A DNA stretch of 38,153 nucleotides from an uncultured Alphaproteobacteria bacterium (GCA_947259105.1 CAMYKU010000031.1:1-38153); one strand, 5' to 3'; shown: positions 5,577 through 14,971, counted from the stretch's first letter. The notes: generated by a model not told the origin, from the letters alone. Translations and numbers: made by a program.

Positions 5577-6545
5577 TTGGCCGTACAGCTGGTTCGTGTT
5601 TTATATTTAGGAGGGGCGATCGCGGCAGCGCTTGCAGCGGGCGGCTGCACGTCGTTTACGGACCTGGAGGACGCCCGCGACCTGCTGGTCGACCTCGGGA
5701 CTGCGTTGAACGACAAGCTATCCGCCGATTACGACCCGCCCGACTACGACGGGCCACCCCTGGCGGAGCTGCCGACCTATCAACTGGGTGACGCCTATAC
5801 CTATTCCAGCGGCCGGACCGAGACCGTCGCGGAAACCCGTGACGAGCGCGTCGTATGGCGGAACGACCTGCAATCGGAGTTCGAACGCTACCGCAACTTC
5901 GTACTTCCCACTGCTGTGACACGTACCGACAGCGGCGAAATCACCCGGACGTCCGATGCGCCACCCGATGTCCTGTGGCCCCTGGTCCCGGGAACGCGGC
6001 GGCAGTACAACAGTGTGGTCAGCGTTCGACTGCGCGGGCAGAATGGGGAGCGCCAGTTCAGGCGGGACTGGATTTGCACCGTCAACGGACAGGAGCAGGT
6101 GGAGGTCCAGTTCGGCGCCTTCGACTCCGTGAAGATCTCGTGCGAGCGGTATGGGCGCGGCAGGTGGCGCCAGACCCGCACGTGGTACTACGTACCGGAG
6201 ATCGGCCATTATGTGCGGCGGGTCGACCTGGTTCGCGGCCGCGAGTCCCGGGACATCGAACTGATATCGATCCAGCAGGGATTCGAGGGGATGAACCGCA
6301 ACGCCAAGCGTTCGCTCTACGATCTCGAACAACAGACTCTCGAACGCATGCCTTCAGGTCAGCCGGCGCGCTGGAAGTCATCCGAGGGTGATATCGCGGT
6401 CACGATGACGGTCACCAAGACGATGCAGACGGAGGCCGGCCAGTTCTGCCGGACATTCCGGCAGGAGGTCCAGGGAAACGGTATCGAAAGGCTTGTGCCC
6501 GGCCTCGCATGCCGGACCTGGAACGGTCGATGGGTGCGACTTTGA
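5577..6545 (+). CDS. Lipoprotein of the sigma operon with antigen-like C-terminal domain
   Basis: This lipoprotein has about 322 residues. TTG 5577 is chosen because GAGG lies eight bases upstream and it puts a standard lipoprotein signal at the very start, with A-L-A-A-G-G-C and the lipidated Cys at about residue 24; a GTG at 5493 is an alternative. The core (about residues 60-230) includes W-I-C-T-V-N-G, then G-A-F-D-S-V-K-I-S-C-E-R-Y, then Y-Y-V-P-E-I-G-H-Y-V-R-R, and aligns with the lipoprotein at 13958-14938. The last 50 residues (G-Q-F-C-R-T-F-R, then G-L-A-C-R, then W-V-R-L) resemble the periplasmic end of the anti-sigma-like protein encoded just upstream. It follows that gene by 123 bases and is probably co-transcribed. 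The function is unknown; the shared domain suggests it acts in the same sensing process. Confidence 0.75.
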   Translation: MAVQLVRVLYLGGAIAAALAAGGCTSFTDLEDARDLLVDLGTALNDKLSADYDPPDYDGPPLAELPTYQLGDAYTYSSGRTETVAETRDERVVWRNDLQSEFERYRNFVLPTAVTRTDSGEITRTSDAPPDVLWPLVPGTRRQYNSVVSVRLRGQNGERQFRRDWICTVNGQEQVEVQFGAFDSVKISCERYGRGRWRQTRTWYYVPEIGHYVRRVDLVRGRESRDIELISIQQGFEGMNRNAKRSLYDLEQQTLERMPSGQPARWKSSEGDIAVTMTVTKTMQTEAGQFCRTFRQEVQGNGIERLVPGLACRTWNGRWVRL

Positions 6546-6583
6546 TAGGCATATACAACATTTGATTAAAAATTAGGCGATCT

Positions 6584-7762
6584 TTAGTAGGACCGTGGCA
6601 GCCCCAGAACGTGCTGCGCAAGATGTGCGAGGATCATGTTGGTGGAGATCGGCGCGGTCTGGAAGAGCCTGGTTTCCCGCCACTTTCGTTCGACATCGTA
6701 CTCCCGCGCAAAGGCAAACCCGCCGAAAGTCTGGAAGCAGGCCTCCGCGGCATGCCAGCTCGCGTCCGATGAAAGAAGCTTCGCCATGTTGGCTTCCGCG
6801 CCGCAGGGCTGCCGGGCGTCGAACAGTGCCGCCGCCTTTCGCGCCATCAGATCGGCGGCCTCGGTTTCGGCGAGGCACCGCGCCAGAGGAAACTGAATCC
6901 CCTGGTTTCGGCCGATCGGCCGGTCGAACACGTGCCTCTCGTTGGCGTAGTCGGTCGCGCGGCGCATGAAATACCTGGCGTCGCCCAATGCCTCGGCGGC
7001 GATCAGGATACGCTCGGCGTTCATGCCGTCGAGGATATGCCGGAATCCCTGGCCTTCCGTGCCGATGAGGGTATCGGCGGATACCCGGAGGCCAGCGAGG
7101 AACACCTCGGTGGTGTTGTGATTGATCATGGTATCGACCGGGCGGATATCGATACCCTTGCCCACGGCTTCACGTAAATCGATAAGAAATACGGATAAGC
7201 CTTCCCCCCGCTTGATTTTTTCTCCCGGTTGTGCGGTTCGGGCCAGGAGAAGCATCAGATCGGATTGCAGGGCCCGGCTGGTCCAGATCTTCTGCCCGTC
7301 GATGACATACCCGTCGCCGTCCCGTACGGCGCGGGTCTTGATCTGCGTCGTGTCGGTTCCGGTCGAGGGCTCGGTGACCCCGAACGCCTGCAGGCGCAGT
7401 TCGCCCGACGCGATGCCGGGCAGGTAACGCTGCTTCTGTTCGTCGCTGCCGTGCCGCAGGAGCGCGCCCATGATATACATCTGGGCGTGGCACGCGCCGG
7501 CATTGCAGCCGCTGGAATGGACTGCCTCCAAAATCACCGCGGCGGCGCGCAGCGGCAGCCCGGCGCCGCCGTATTCTTCCGGAATCAACGCCGCAAGATA
7601 CCCTTCGCGGGTCAGCGCGGCGACGAAATCCTCCGGATAGGCGCGGTCGTCCTCCAGACGGCGCCAGTATTCTCCCGGAAACTTGCCGCAAATGCGGGAA
7701 ACCGAGTCACGGATTTCGGGATAGTCGTCACCCAGTTGCATCGTGATGAGGCTGTCGCTCAT
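6584..7762 (-). CDS. Acyl-CoA dehydrogenase family protein
   Basis: This 392-residue FAD-dependent enzyme is expected to oxidise an acyl-CoA to the 2,3-enoyl-CoA in the cytoplasm and pass electrons to ETF. It has the normal family length and layout: a helical N-terminal domain, the F-G-V-T-E-P-S-T-G-T-D motif (about 127-137), the D-G-Q-K-I-W-T-S strand (155-162), and a C-terminal helical domain with R-H-V-F-D-R-P-I-G-R-N-Q. The catalytic glutamate of medium-chain enzymes (in Y-E-G-T) is missing; that region reads L-F-Q-T-A-P-I-S-T. E250, in G-M-N-A-E-R, sits where isovaleryl-CoA-type enzymes carry their base. It lies 11 bases downstream of an enoyl-CoA hydratase on the same strand, so the two probably act in sequence. 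The substrate cannot be told from the sequence. Confidence 0.9.
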   Translation of the reverse strand: MSDSLITMQLGDDYPEIRDSVSRICGKFPGEYWRRLEDDRAYPEDFVAALTREGYLAALIPEEYGGAGLPLRAAAVILEAVHSSGCNAGACHAQMYIMGALLRHGSDEQKQRYLPGIASGELRLQAFGVTEPSTGTDTTQIKTRAVRDGDGYVIDGQKIWTSRALQSDLMLLLARTAQPGEKIKRGEGLSVFLIDLREAVGKGIDIRPVDTMINHNTTEVFLAGLRVSADTLIGTEGQGFRHILDGMNAERILIAAEALGDARYFMRRATDYANERHVFDRPIGRNQGIQFPLARCLAETEAADLMARKAAALFDARQPCGAEANMAKLLSSDASWHAAEACFQTFGGFAFAREYDVERKWRETRLFQTAPISTNMILAHLAQHVLGLPRSY

Positions 7763-7773
7763 GGGTCCGGCTC

Positions 7774-8574
<801 letters not shown>

Positions 8575-8734
8575 GGCATTCCGTTCGTGTACAGTTGTGT
8601 TTTGATTTCAGCGCCTTGAGCATATCGAAAGGGGTGGCCAAAGCGATCAATCTCCCATAGTTTAGCGAACCTATCGCGAAGACGATGGTAAAACCAATGG
8701 CCCGGTCGTACCGGGGCGCCAACGGGAGGAACCA

Positions 8735-9994
8735 ATGGCAATCGATTTCAGTAAACACACGAGGCGCGGAGCGCTCGCCGTCATGGGCGTCGCGGCGGCG
8801 GCGCTGCTGACAGGGCATGCGGCGCAGGCCAAGGTCGAGGGTGACACGATCATCCTCGGCTCGGCGATTTCGCTGACCGGGAAGTACTCTACCAACGGCA
8901 TCCACGCGCAGAACGGATACGAACTTGCCGTCAAGCGCATCAACGAGATGGGCGGTGTCAAGGTCGACGGGAAGTCGTACAAGCTGAAGGTCGTGTATTA
9001 CGACGACGAGTCGACTCCGGCCCGCGGCGCCCAGCTTGCCGAGCGCCTGATCAAGCAGGACGGCGTCCAGTATATGCTTGGCCCGTACAGTTCCGGCCTG
9101 ACAAAGGCGATCGCGCCGATCAGCGAAAAGTACAAGATCCCAATGGTGGAAGCCGAGGGCGCATCGCGCTCGCTGTTCACCCAGGGCTACAAGTATCTCT
9201 TCGCGGTGCTGTCGACGTCCGAGCAGTATCTCGCCAGCGCCATTACGCTGGCGGCCGAGATCGCCGAGAAGAATGGCAAGAAGCCGTCCGATGTGAGGAT
9301 CGCCATGGCCTTCGAGAACGACCCGTTCTCGCAGGACGTCCGGGCGGGTGTGATGGACGACGCCAAGAAATACAACATGCAGATCGTCATCGACGACAAG
9401 CTGCCGCGTGACCTTTCCGACATGTCGACGACGCTGACCAAGGTGCGTGCGGTGAAGCCCGATGTGCTGGTGGTCTCCGGCCACTCCAAGGGCGCGGCCA
9501 CGGCGGCTCGCCAGCTCGCCGAGATGAAGATCGACACGCCGATAGTTGCGATCACCCACTGCGAGGCGGCGAAGATCATCAGCAAGTTCGGCGCCACCAC
9601 CAACGATATCCTGTGCCCGACCCAGTGGGCCGAGACCTTGAGCTACAGCGGCAAGTATTTCGGCTCGGCGGCCGATTACGACAAACTGTTCAAGGCGACC
9701 TACGAGGGATACAAGAACGTGCCCTACCAGGCGGCGCAGGCCTCGGCCGCGGTGCTGGTCTGGAAGGATGCGTTCGAGCGGGCCAACAGCCTCGACAAGG
9801 ACAAGGTTCGAGACGCTATCGCGGCGACCGACATGATGACCTTCTACGGCGGAATCAAGTTTGCGCCCGAAGGCAACAACATCGCCAAGCCGATGGTGCT
9901 GCGTCAGATTCAGAACGAGACGCTGAACGTCGTCGCGCCGTCGAAATACGCGTCACACCCGGTGAACTGGCCGCGCCAGGTCCCCGGTTCCTGA
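8735..9994 (+). CDS. Liv-type ABC transporter substrate-binding protein
   Basis: This 419-residue periplasmic binding protein (Peripla_BP_6 type) binds a substrate for the permease encoded downstream. The ATG at 8735 has GGAGG five bases upstream. The signal peptide contains twin arginines (H-T-R-R-G-A-L-A-V) and ends A-A-Q-A at residue 32, so Tat export is possible, though the motif is not a perfect Tat box. The mature start, I-I-L-G-S-A-I-S-L-T-G-K-Y-S-T-N-G, is characteristic of amino-acid-like receptors. Other family features are Y-Y-D-D-E-S-T-P-A-R-G and G-P-Y-S-S-G-L-T. A strong hairpin terminator follows the gene, which would favour higher expression of the binding protein than of the membrane parts. 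The ligand is unknown: branched-chain amino acids, amides, urea or aromatic acids are all possible. Confidence 0.92.
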   Translation: MAIDFSKHTRRGALAVMGVAAAALLTGHAAQAKVEGDTIILGSAISLTGKYSTNGIHAQNGYELAVKRINEMGGVKVDGKSYKLKVVYYDDESTPARGAQLAERLIKQDGVQYMLGPYSSGLTKAIAPISEKYKIPMVEAEGASRSLFTQGYKYLFAVLSTSEQYLASAITLAAEIAEKNGKKPSDVRIAMAFENDPFSQDVRAGVMDDAKKYNMQIVIDDKLPRDLSDMSTTLTKVRAVKPDVLVVSGHSKGAATAARQLAEMKIDTPIVAITHCEAAKIISKFGATTNDILCPTQWAETLSYSGKYFGSAADYDKLFKATYEGYKNVPYQAAQASAAVLVWKDAFERANSLDKDKVRDAIAATDMMTFYGGIKFAPEGNNIAKPMVLRQIQNETLNVVAPSKYASHPVNWPRQVPGS

Positions 9995-10010
9995 ACCGCT
10001 GAACATGGTC

Positions 10011-10040
10011 CCCGGCGCCCTTGCGGCGCCGGGATTTTTT
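10011..10040 (+). terminator. Intrinsic terminator or attenuating hairpin after the binding-protein gene
   Basis: CCCGGCGCC (10011-10019) pairs perfectly with GGCGCCGGG (10025-10033) across a five-base loop, followed by A and six T residues (10035-10040). It sits between the binding-protein gene and the permease genes of one transporter. Partial read-through would give an excess of binding protein over permease. Confidence 0.85.
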
Positions 10041-10122
10041 GTATTGTTGCCGGCGCCGCGCCCGAACGGCGCGGGCTGCCTGGTTCGGCAATACCGACGA
10101 CGGGGGTAACGCAGGCGCCACC

Positions 10123-11022
10123 ATGCTGTTCAATCTGCAAATTCTCATCGATGCGCCGATATTCAACGTTCAGCTCCTGCTGAACGGTGTGACGGTCGGC
10201 GCGATCTTCGCCCTGGCGGCCTACGGGCTCGCACTGGTCTGGGGCGTCATGAACGTCAAGAACCTGTGCCAGGGCGAGTTCGTCATCATGGGCGGTTACA
10301 TCGCCTATTACATGTACACGAAGGGCATCCATCCGATGTTCGCGCTGCCGGTTGCGATCGTCCTGATGTTCATGTTCGGTTGGTTCGTCTACCGGCTGGT
10401 TATCAGCAAGGTGATCGACCGCGACCTGTTTACGTCGCTCCTTGCGACCTTCGGCCTTGCGATCGTTCTGCAGCAGGCGCTCAATCTGATCTTCGGGCCG
10501 GAGGTGGTGACCGCGGAATCCGGGATGGCGAACCGCATCATCCTTGGCGATGTGGCGGTCCAGGATATCAGGGTGTTGTCCCTCGTTGTTGCTTGCCTGC
10601 TGGCTGTCGCCGTCGTCGTGTTCATGAAGAACAGCCGTATGGGGCAGGCGATCCGGGCGACCGCGCAGGACGCGCGCGCGGCCAAGGTGATGGGTATCGA
10701 CACCGACCAGGTCTACGCCTTCACCTATTCCCTGAATGCGGCGATCTGCGGCGCCGCCGGCGTCCTGATCTCGATGATCTGGGTGATCCAGCCGTTCTAC
10801 GGCATCACCCATTCGATCCGCGCGTTCGTTATCGTCGTGGCCGCGGGCCTGGGCAACCTGCCCGGCGTCATCGTAGCGGGACTCGGTCTCGGGGTCGCAG
10901 AGCAATATGGCGGTTTCGTCCTTGGGACCGACTTCCAGCAGGTCACGGTCACCGGCCTCCTGGTCGTCGTGCTCGTCATCCTGCAGATCCTGATGGCCAG
11001 GCACAGGCAGGTGGTCGAATGA
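10123..11022 (+). CDS. livH: Branched-chain amino acid-type ABC permease, LivH component
   Basis: This 299-residue inner-membrane permease pairs with LivM to form the channel. ATG 10123 is chosen because family members start close to this hydrophobic region; upstream codons are charged and overlap the terminator hairpin. Family signs are L-L-N-G-V-T-V-G-A-I-F-A-L-A-A-Y-G-L-A-L-V-W-G-V-M and the conserved loop that usually reads F-A-H-G-D, here L-C-Q-G-E-F. Further on are R-A-T-A-Q-D-A-R-A-A-K-V-M-G-I-D, which contacts the ATPase, and a G-L-G-N-L-P-G-V-I-V-A-G-L segment. About eight membrane segments are expected. Its stop overlaps the start of livM (ATGA), indicating translational coupling. 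The substrate is not known. Confidence 0.9.
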   Translation: MLFNLQILIDAPIFNVQLLLNGVTVGAIFALAAYGLALVWGVMNVKNLCQGEFVIMGGYIAYYMYTKGIHPMFALPVAIVLMFMFGWFVYRLVISKVIDRDLFTSLLATFGLAIVLQQALNLIFGPEVVTAESGMANRIILGDVAVQDIRVLSLVVACLLAVAVVVFMKNSRMGQAIRATAQDARAAKVMGIDTDQVYAFTYSLNAAICGAAGVLISMIWVIQPFYGITHSIRAFVIVVAAGLGNLPGVIVAGLGLGVAEQYGGFVLGTDFQQVTVTGLLVVVLVILQILMARHRQVVE

Positions 11023-12071
11023 ACACCACATCCAGCAAGATCATCCTGTATGTCGGCATTCTGGCCGTCTCGATCGTCGCGCCATACCTGTTCCCGGCCT
11101 ACGCCCTGCAGCTCGCCATTCTCTGGATCATGATCCTGTTCGCGCTGACCTGGGACGCCATGGGCGGGCAGATGGGCTACAACTCCCTGGGCAATATCGT
11201 GTTCTTCGGCGTTGGGATGTATATCTCGGCCGTGGCGCAGATCGGCCTGTATTTCGATGTCGGCGAGTACACCTCGGCCTATGGCGCCATCAAGGTCGAC
11301 TTCGATTACGGGCAGTACTTCACCGGGCTGACGCTGGGCGTAATCGCCGCCGCATTCGGCGCCATGGTCGTCGCCGTGGCGTTCGGGCGGATCGTCCTCG
11401 GCCTGCGCGGCCCCTATTTCGCGATCGGAACGCTGGGCGTCGCGCTCTCGGCGGGCGAGTTGCTCGGGGCCTGGGAATGGGTCGGCGCGGGCAGCGGCAT
11501 TTCGATGCCGGTCTATCCCGGCGATCCGGACGACCGCTCGCTGCTGTTCTATTTCATGTGCTTCGCGGCCGCGGCGGCGACCTTCTTCTTTTACCGCTGG
11601 CTGTACACGACCCGCTTCGGCCTGGCCCTCAACGCGATCCGCGACGACGAGGAGAAGGCCGAGGCGATGGGCATCCACACCGTGCGCTACAAGATCGTCA
11701 ACTGGGCGATGTCGGCTTTTTTCCTGGGTATTTCGGGCGCCATCTACGGCAACATGATCGGTTTCATCGAGCCACTGGAAGTCGCGTTCCCGACGGTGAC
11801 CTTCGGCATCTTCATGGTTCTGATGGCGCTGATGGGCGGCAAGGGAACGCTCTGGGGCCCGGTTGTCGGCGCAACCCTGTTCCATATCATCAAGGAGGTC
11901 ACCTGGACCCACCTTCTGGGCTGGCAATGGGTCGCGCTCGGCATGCTGGTCATCATCATCGTGGTTTATTTCCCGCAGGGGATTATGGGCTGGGCCCATG
12001 ACAAGTGGCCGGACTTCTTTGGCATCGAGGTCGAGGAAGCGCCGGCGGAAGATATCGAGGAGGCTGCGTGA
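11019..12071 (+). CDS. livM: Branched-chain amino acid-type ABC permease, LivM component
   Basis: This 350-residue inner-membrane permease is the partner of LivH. The ATG at 11019 overlaps the livH stop. Family features are the early segment A-L-T-W-D-A-M-G-G-Q-M-G-Y-N-S-L-G-N, G-L-R-G-P-Y-F-A-I-G-T-L-G near the middle, the cytoplasmic coupling loop A-I-R-D-D-E-E-K-A-E-A-M-G-I, and M-A-L-M-G-G-K-G-T-L-W-G-P-V-V-G-A near the end. The C-terminal tail is acidic (E-V-E-E-A-P-A-E-D-I-E-E-A-A) and longer than the membrane core requires. The stop overlaps the start of livG by one base. It is very probably functional together with the neighbouring Liv genes. Confidence 0.92.
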   Translation: MNTTSSKIILYVGILAVSIVAPYLFPAYALQLAILWIMILFALTWDAMGGQMGYNSLGNIVFFGVGMYISAVAQIGLYFDVGEYTSAYGAIKVDFDYGQYFTGLTLGVIAAAFGAMVVAVAFGRIVLGLRGPYFAIGTLGVALSAGELLGAWEWVGAGSGISMPVYPGDPDDRSLLFYFMCFAAAAATFFFYRWLYTTRFGLALNAIRDDEEKAEAMGIHTVRYKIVNWAMSAFFLGISGAIYGNMIGFIEPLEVAFPTVTFGIFMVLMALMGGKGTLWGPVVGATLFHIIKEVTWTHLLGWQWVALGMLVIIIVVYFPQGIMGWAHDKWPDFFGIEVEEAPAEDIEEAA

Positions 12072-12817
12072 TGGCCGGGATGATCGAAATTCGAAACGTC
12101 TCCAAGGCGTTCGGCGGCGTCCAGGCGAACAAGGATATCAGCATGGACGTGCCGGAAGGGAAGATCACGGGGCTGATCGGTCCCAACGGATCCGGCAAGA
12201 CGACGCTGTTCAACTCTGTGGTGGGTTACCACCCGATCAATGAGGGCTCGATCCGGTTCCAGGGCCGCGAGATCTCCAATTTGAGGGTGCCCGAGATTGC
12301 GCGGCTCGGCATGCTGCGGACGTTCCAGCAAACGCGTATTTACGGCAAGATGAACTGCGTCAGGAACATGCTGATCTCGGTGCCGCACAGGAACCTGGGC
12401 TGGGCCGATTTGTTCGGCAAACAGTATTCCGCCGAGGATATGGACAAGGCCGAGCGTCTCCTGGAGTTCGTCGGGCTCTACGCCAAGCGCAACCTGCTGG
12501 CCGGCGAATTGTCTTTCGGGCAGCAGAAGCTGCTGGAATTCGCCATGGCGCTGATGAACGACCCCAAGGTGCTGCTGCTCGACGAGCCGACGGCCGGGAT
12601 CAACCCGACCCTGATCAACGGGCTGATCGACCGGTTGAAGCGCGCCAACAAGGAGTTCGGAATCACCCTCTTCGTCATCGAACACAACATGCGGGTCATC
12701 ATGAATCTCGCCGAACATATCTATTGCCTGGCGCACGGCCAGATGCTGGCGGACGGATCGCCCGAGCAGATCAGGACCGACCAGCGCGTCATCGACGCTT
12801 ATCTGGGGGCGCACTGA
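12071..12817 (+). CDS. livG: Branched-chain amino acid-type ABC ATPase, LivG component
   Basis: This 248-residue cytoplasmic ATPase powers the importer together with LivF. All ABC motifs are intact: Walker A G-P-N-G-S-G-K-T-T, a LivG-type R-T-F-Q-Q-T-R-I-Y after the first subdomain, the signature written L-S-F-G-Q-Q-K-L-L-E-F-A (this family usually has L-S-Y-G-Q-Q), Walker B V-L-L-L-D-E-P-T-A-G-I, and the switch histidine in F-V-I-E-H-N-M. The ending Q-R-V-I-D-A-Y-L-G-A-H is typical. The ATG at 12071 overlaps the livM stop and the TGA overlaps the livF start. It is a complete counterpart of the broken livG at 1356-1676 but of a different sequence lineage. Confidence 0.92.
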   Translation: MAGMIEIRNVSKAFGGVQANKDISMDVPEGKITGLIGPNGSGKTTLFNSVVGYHPINEGSIRFQGREISNLRVPEIARLGMLRTFQQTRIYGKMNCVRNMLISVPHRNLGWADLFGKQYSAEDMDKAERLLEFVGLYAKRNLLAGELSFGQQKLLEFAMALMNDPKVLLLDEPTAGINPTLINGLIDRLKRANKEFGITLFVIEHNMRVIMNLAEHIYCLAHGQMLADGSPEQIRTDQRVIDAYLGAH

Positions 12818-13707
12818 TGGCAGGCGACGACAAGAAAGACCGCGGCAAGCCGTCGGCCAGCGGATACCACGAGGGGTCGGTCGAAACCGTCATCTCGGTC
12901 GAGGACGTGAACCGGCAGGCGGCCGCACTGGGGAAGGCGGGAGTCCCGCCGGAGCGCATCGCCGGCCTGGTGAGCGACGAGCCTTACGTGACGATCGAGA
13001 ATTTAACGGCCGGCTACGGCAAGATGGAGATCCTGCACGACTTCAATCTGCAGGTGGGGAAGGGACAGTCGCTGTGCCTGATCGGCCCCAACGGCGCCGG
13101 AAAGTCGACGATATTGCATTCCATCTTCGGATTTACCCGTATTTTCGGCGGACGTATCCTGGTCGGCGATAAGGGCCGCCAGATGGATGTTACGGCGCTG
13201 AGTTCCAAGGACAAGCTCAGGCGCGCCGGCATCGCCTATATCCTCCAGGACAAATCGGTGTTCCCCGGTATGACCGTCGAGGAAAATCTCTGGATGGGCG
13301 GCTACCTTATGGGCAGTTCGCAGGATGCGAAGGCAGCCGCCGAACGCGTGTTCGACAAGTACAGCCGCCTTGCGGAACGGCGGAAACATCTGGCCCGTGT
13401 CCTGTCCGGCGGCGAGCGCCGTCTTTTGGAGATTTCCCGCGCGCTGGTGATGAATCCCGAGGTCCTGCTGGTCGATGAGCCATCGATCGGACTTGAGCCA
13501 CGTTTCATCGACATGGTGTTCGACATCCTGGACGATCTGCAGAACGTCGAGGGCAAGACCATCATCATGGTCGAGCAGAATGCCAAGAAGGGGCTGGAAT
13601 TCGCCGATATCGGCTACGTTCTCGTCGCCGGCAATACGGCGATGGCGGGCAAGGGCGACGAGCTTCTCGAGGATCCCGAAGTGGGCCGGCTGTTTCTCGG
13701 CGGGTGA
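12817..13707 (+). CDS. livF: Branched-chain amino acid-type ABC ATPase, LivF component, with N-terminal extension
   Basis: This 296-residue ATPase is the second of the importer. From about residue 58 it is a normal LivF: Y-V-T-I-E-N-L-T-A-G-Y-G, Walker A G-P-N-G-A-G-K-S-T, Q-D-K-S-V-F-P-G-M-T-V-E-E-N-L, signature L-S-G-G-E-R-R-L-L-E-I, Walker B L-L-V-D-E-P-S-I-G-L, and M-V-E-Q-N-A-K-K-G. LivF proteins are normally about 235 residues; the extra 57 N-terminal residues are charged and hydrophilic, with S-V-E-D-V-N-R-Q-A-A-A-L-G and P-P-E-R-I-A-G-L-V-S-D-E. ATG 12817 overlaps the livG stop, which supports this start, so the extension is probably translated. Its role is unknown. This is the last gene of the importer operon. 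Confidence 0.9.
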   Translation: MAGDDKKDRGKPSASGYHEGSVETVISVEDVNRQAAALGKAGVPPERIAGLVSDEPYVTIENLTAGYGKMEILHDFNLQVGKGQSLCLIGPNGAGKSTILHSIFGFTRIFGGRILVGDKGRQMDVTALSSKDKLRRAGIAYILQDKSVFPGMTVEENLWMGGYLMGSSQDAKAAAERVFDKYSRLAERRKHLARVLSGGERRLLEISRALVMNPEVLLVDEPSIGLEPRFIDMVFDILDDLQNVEGKTIIMVEQNAKKGLEFADIGYVLVAGNTAMAGKGDELLEDPEVGRLFLGG

Positions 13708-13957
13708 GACTCTCGGGGTCGGATGGCATGGCCGGCGGCGAACGGTGTGTACTGTTTTCATCAGGCTTGCGTTAACCATACCGTAAGGCCTATTCCAGTA
13801 TGGAATTGAGCCACGGGGACCGTTGTTGTCAGGGAACCGGCGACAGGAGCCGAAGCATCAAGGTCTAGCTGTTGCGTGCCGTATGGGCACAAGATATGCT
13901 GACGTACAGATGGGTGGCTGCTCAGCGGCGACGGTCGGAGTCTGGAGGACGATGCGC

Positions 13958-14938
13958 ATGAGTCGGTGGTCGGGAATTGCAGGTGCGCTGTTCGGGGCCC
14001 TGCTCGTCGCCGGGTGCGTCTCCGACGGATCGACGGGAGGCGAGGAAGGTTACGGGATCGAGGCGCACGGCCGCTACATGGTCGGCGATTCATTCACGTT
14101 CGACAATCCGCACGAAACATGGACGGTCGTCTCGATCGAGGGTGAGCGGGTCTATTGGCGCAGTGACCGCGGCGACGAGCATGTCACCGGGCACGATCCG
14201 TTGATGCCCGCCCTGGAATGGAAATTCGTCGGTCAGGGCGGCGGCCGCCGGCAGTTCACCGATATCAAGGGGTCCCTGTTCCCTCTGAAGTCGGGCAATC
14301 GGCTGACCTATACGTCCAACGTCGAAAACTGGACGCTGAAGGACGGCGTGCGGCAGCAGCCCCAAAGCTGGCAGTACAACTGGTCGTGCAACGTGGCCGG
14401 CACCGAGACGATGGAAGTGCCGACGGGCACCTTCGAAACCTATAAAGTCGTGTGCGGTCGCTACAAGCCGAGCGAAATCGAATTTTTCTACGCCCCCAGG
14501 ATCGGCTATTTCGTCGTTATGCGGATCGACGATCCGGCAAGCGAGGGTACCGTGGTCCGCAACCTGCTGTCCTTCCATCGTGTCGCGCTCAGCGGCCCGC
14601 CAGCCGAACCACCGCCACCGCCACCGCCACCACCGCCGCCACCGCCAACGGCGGAGGAACTGCCGCCACCGCCGCCGGTACAGCCGGTCGGTCCCGAAAC
14701 GGGCAGCGGTCCGCGGGTTGTGCTCGGCCTTTTCGCCAGCGAGGAGAATGCAGCCCGTGCGTGGGGTGTGTACTCGAAAGGCAACGGCGACCTTCTCGGA
14801 AATCTGAATCCGCGGATATCGCCTTCCGGTCGCTACATCCGTGTGGCGACGGAGAGACTGGAAAGCCGGGCGGTCGCGAATGAGCTGTGCAGTAAACTCA
14901 GGGCGCGTGGCGTCGAGTGCATCGTCTCCAATAATTAA
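13958..14938 (+). CDS. Lipoprotein with proline-rich linker and SPOR domain
   Basis: This lipoprotein has about 326 residues. ATG 13958 is preferred because GGAGG lies nine bases upstream; ATG 13952 is only three bases from it. The lipobox L-V-A-G-C puts the lipidated Cys at residue 20. Residues about 40-200 form a domain related to the core of the lipoprotein at 5577-6545: Y-M-V-G-D-S-F-T-F, W-S-C-N-V-A-G, G-T-F-E-T-Y-K-V-V-C-G-R-Y and F-Y-A-P-R-I-G-Y-F-V. A linker dominated by proline (about 214-243) leads to a SPOR-like domain (about 250-326, starting R-V-V-L-G-L-F-A-S-E-E-N-A), a fold known to bind denuded septal peptidoglycan. It lies 33 bases upstream of an RND adaptor gene and may be in that operon. 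The core domain has no name I can give. Confidence 0.75.
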   Translation: MSRWSGIAGALFGALLVAGCVSDGSTGGEEGYGIEAHGRYMVGDSFTFDNPHETWTVVSIEGERVYWRSDRGDEHVTGHDPLMPALEWKFVGQGGGRRQFTDIKGSLFPLKSGNRLTYTSNVENWTLKDGVRQQPQSWQYNWSCNVAGTETMEVPTGTFETYKVVCGRYKPSEIEFFYAPRIGYFVVMRIDDPASEGTVVRNLLSFHRVALSGPPAEPPPPPPPPPPPPPTAEELPPPPPVQPVGPETGSGPRVVLGLFASEENAARAWGVYSKGNGDLLGNLNPRISPSGRYIRVATERLESRAVANELCSKLRARGVECIVSNN

Positions 14939-14971
14939 CCGGGCTCGGTGGCGGCCTCTTAGGAAATGGAT

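Noticed and set aside
10266-11018. A long in-frame extension upstream of livM, overlapping livH
   Set aside because: The frame is open by chance within livH; the ATG at 11019 overlaps the livH stop and gives the normal LivM length.
13802-13824. A GGAAT and CGTT pair upstream of the SPOR lipoprotein gene
   Set aside because: The spacing is 14 bases, not 16, although the following bases (CGTTGTT) resemble the promoter at 3656-3680. Without transcript data I do not call it a promoter of the same class.
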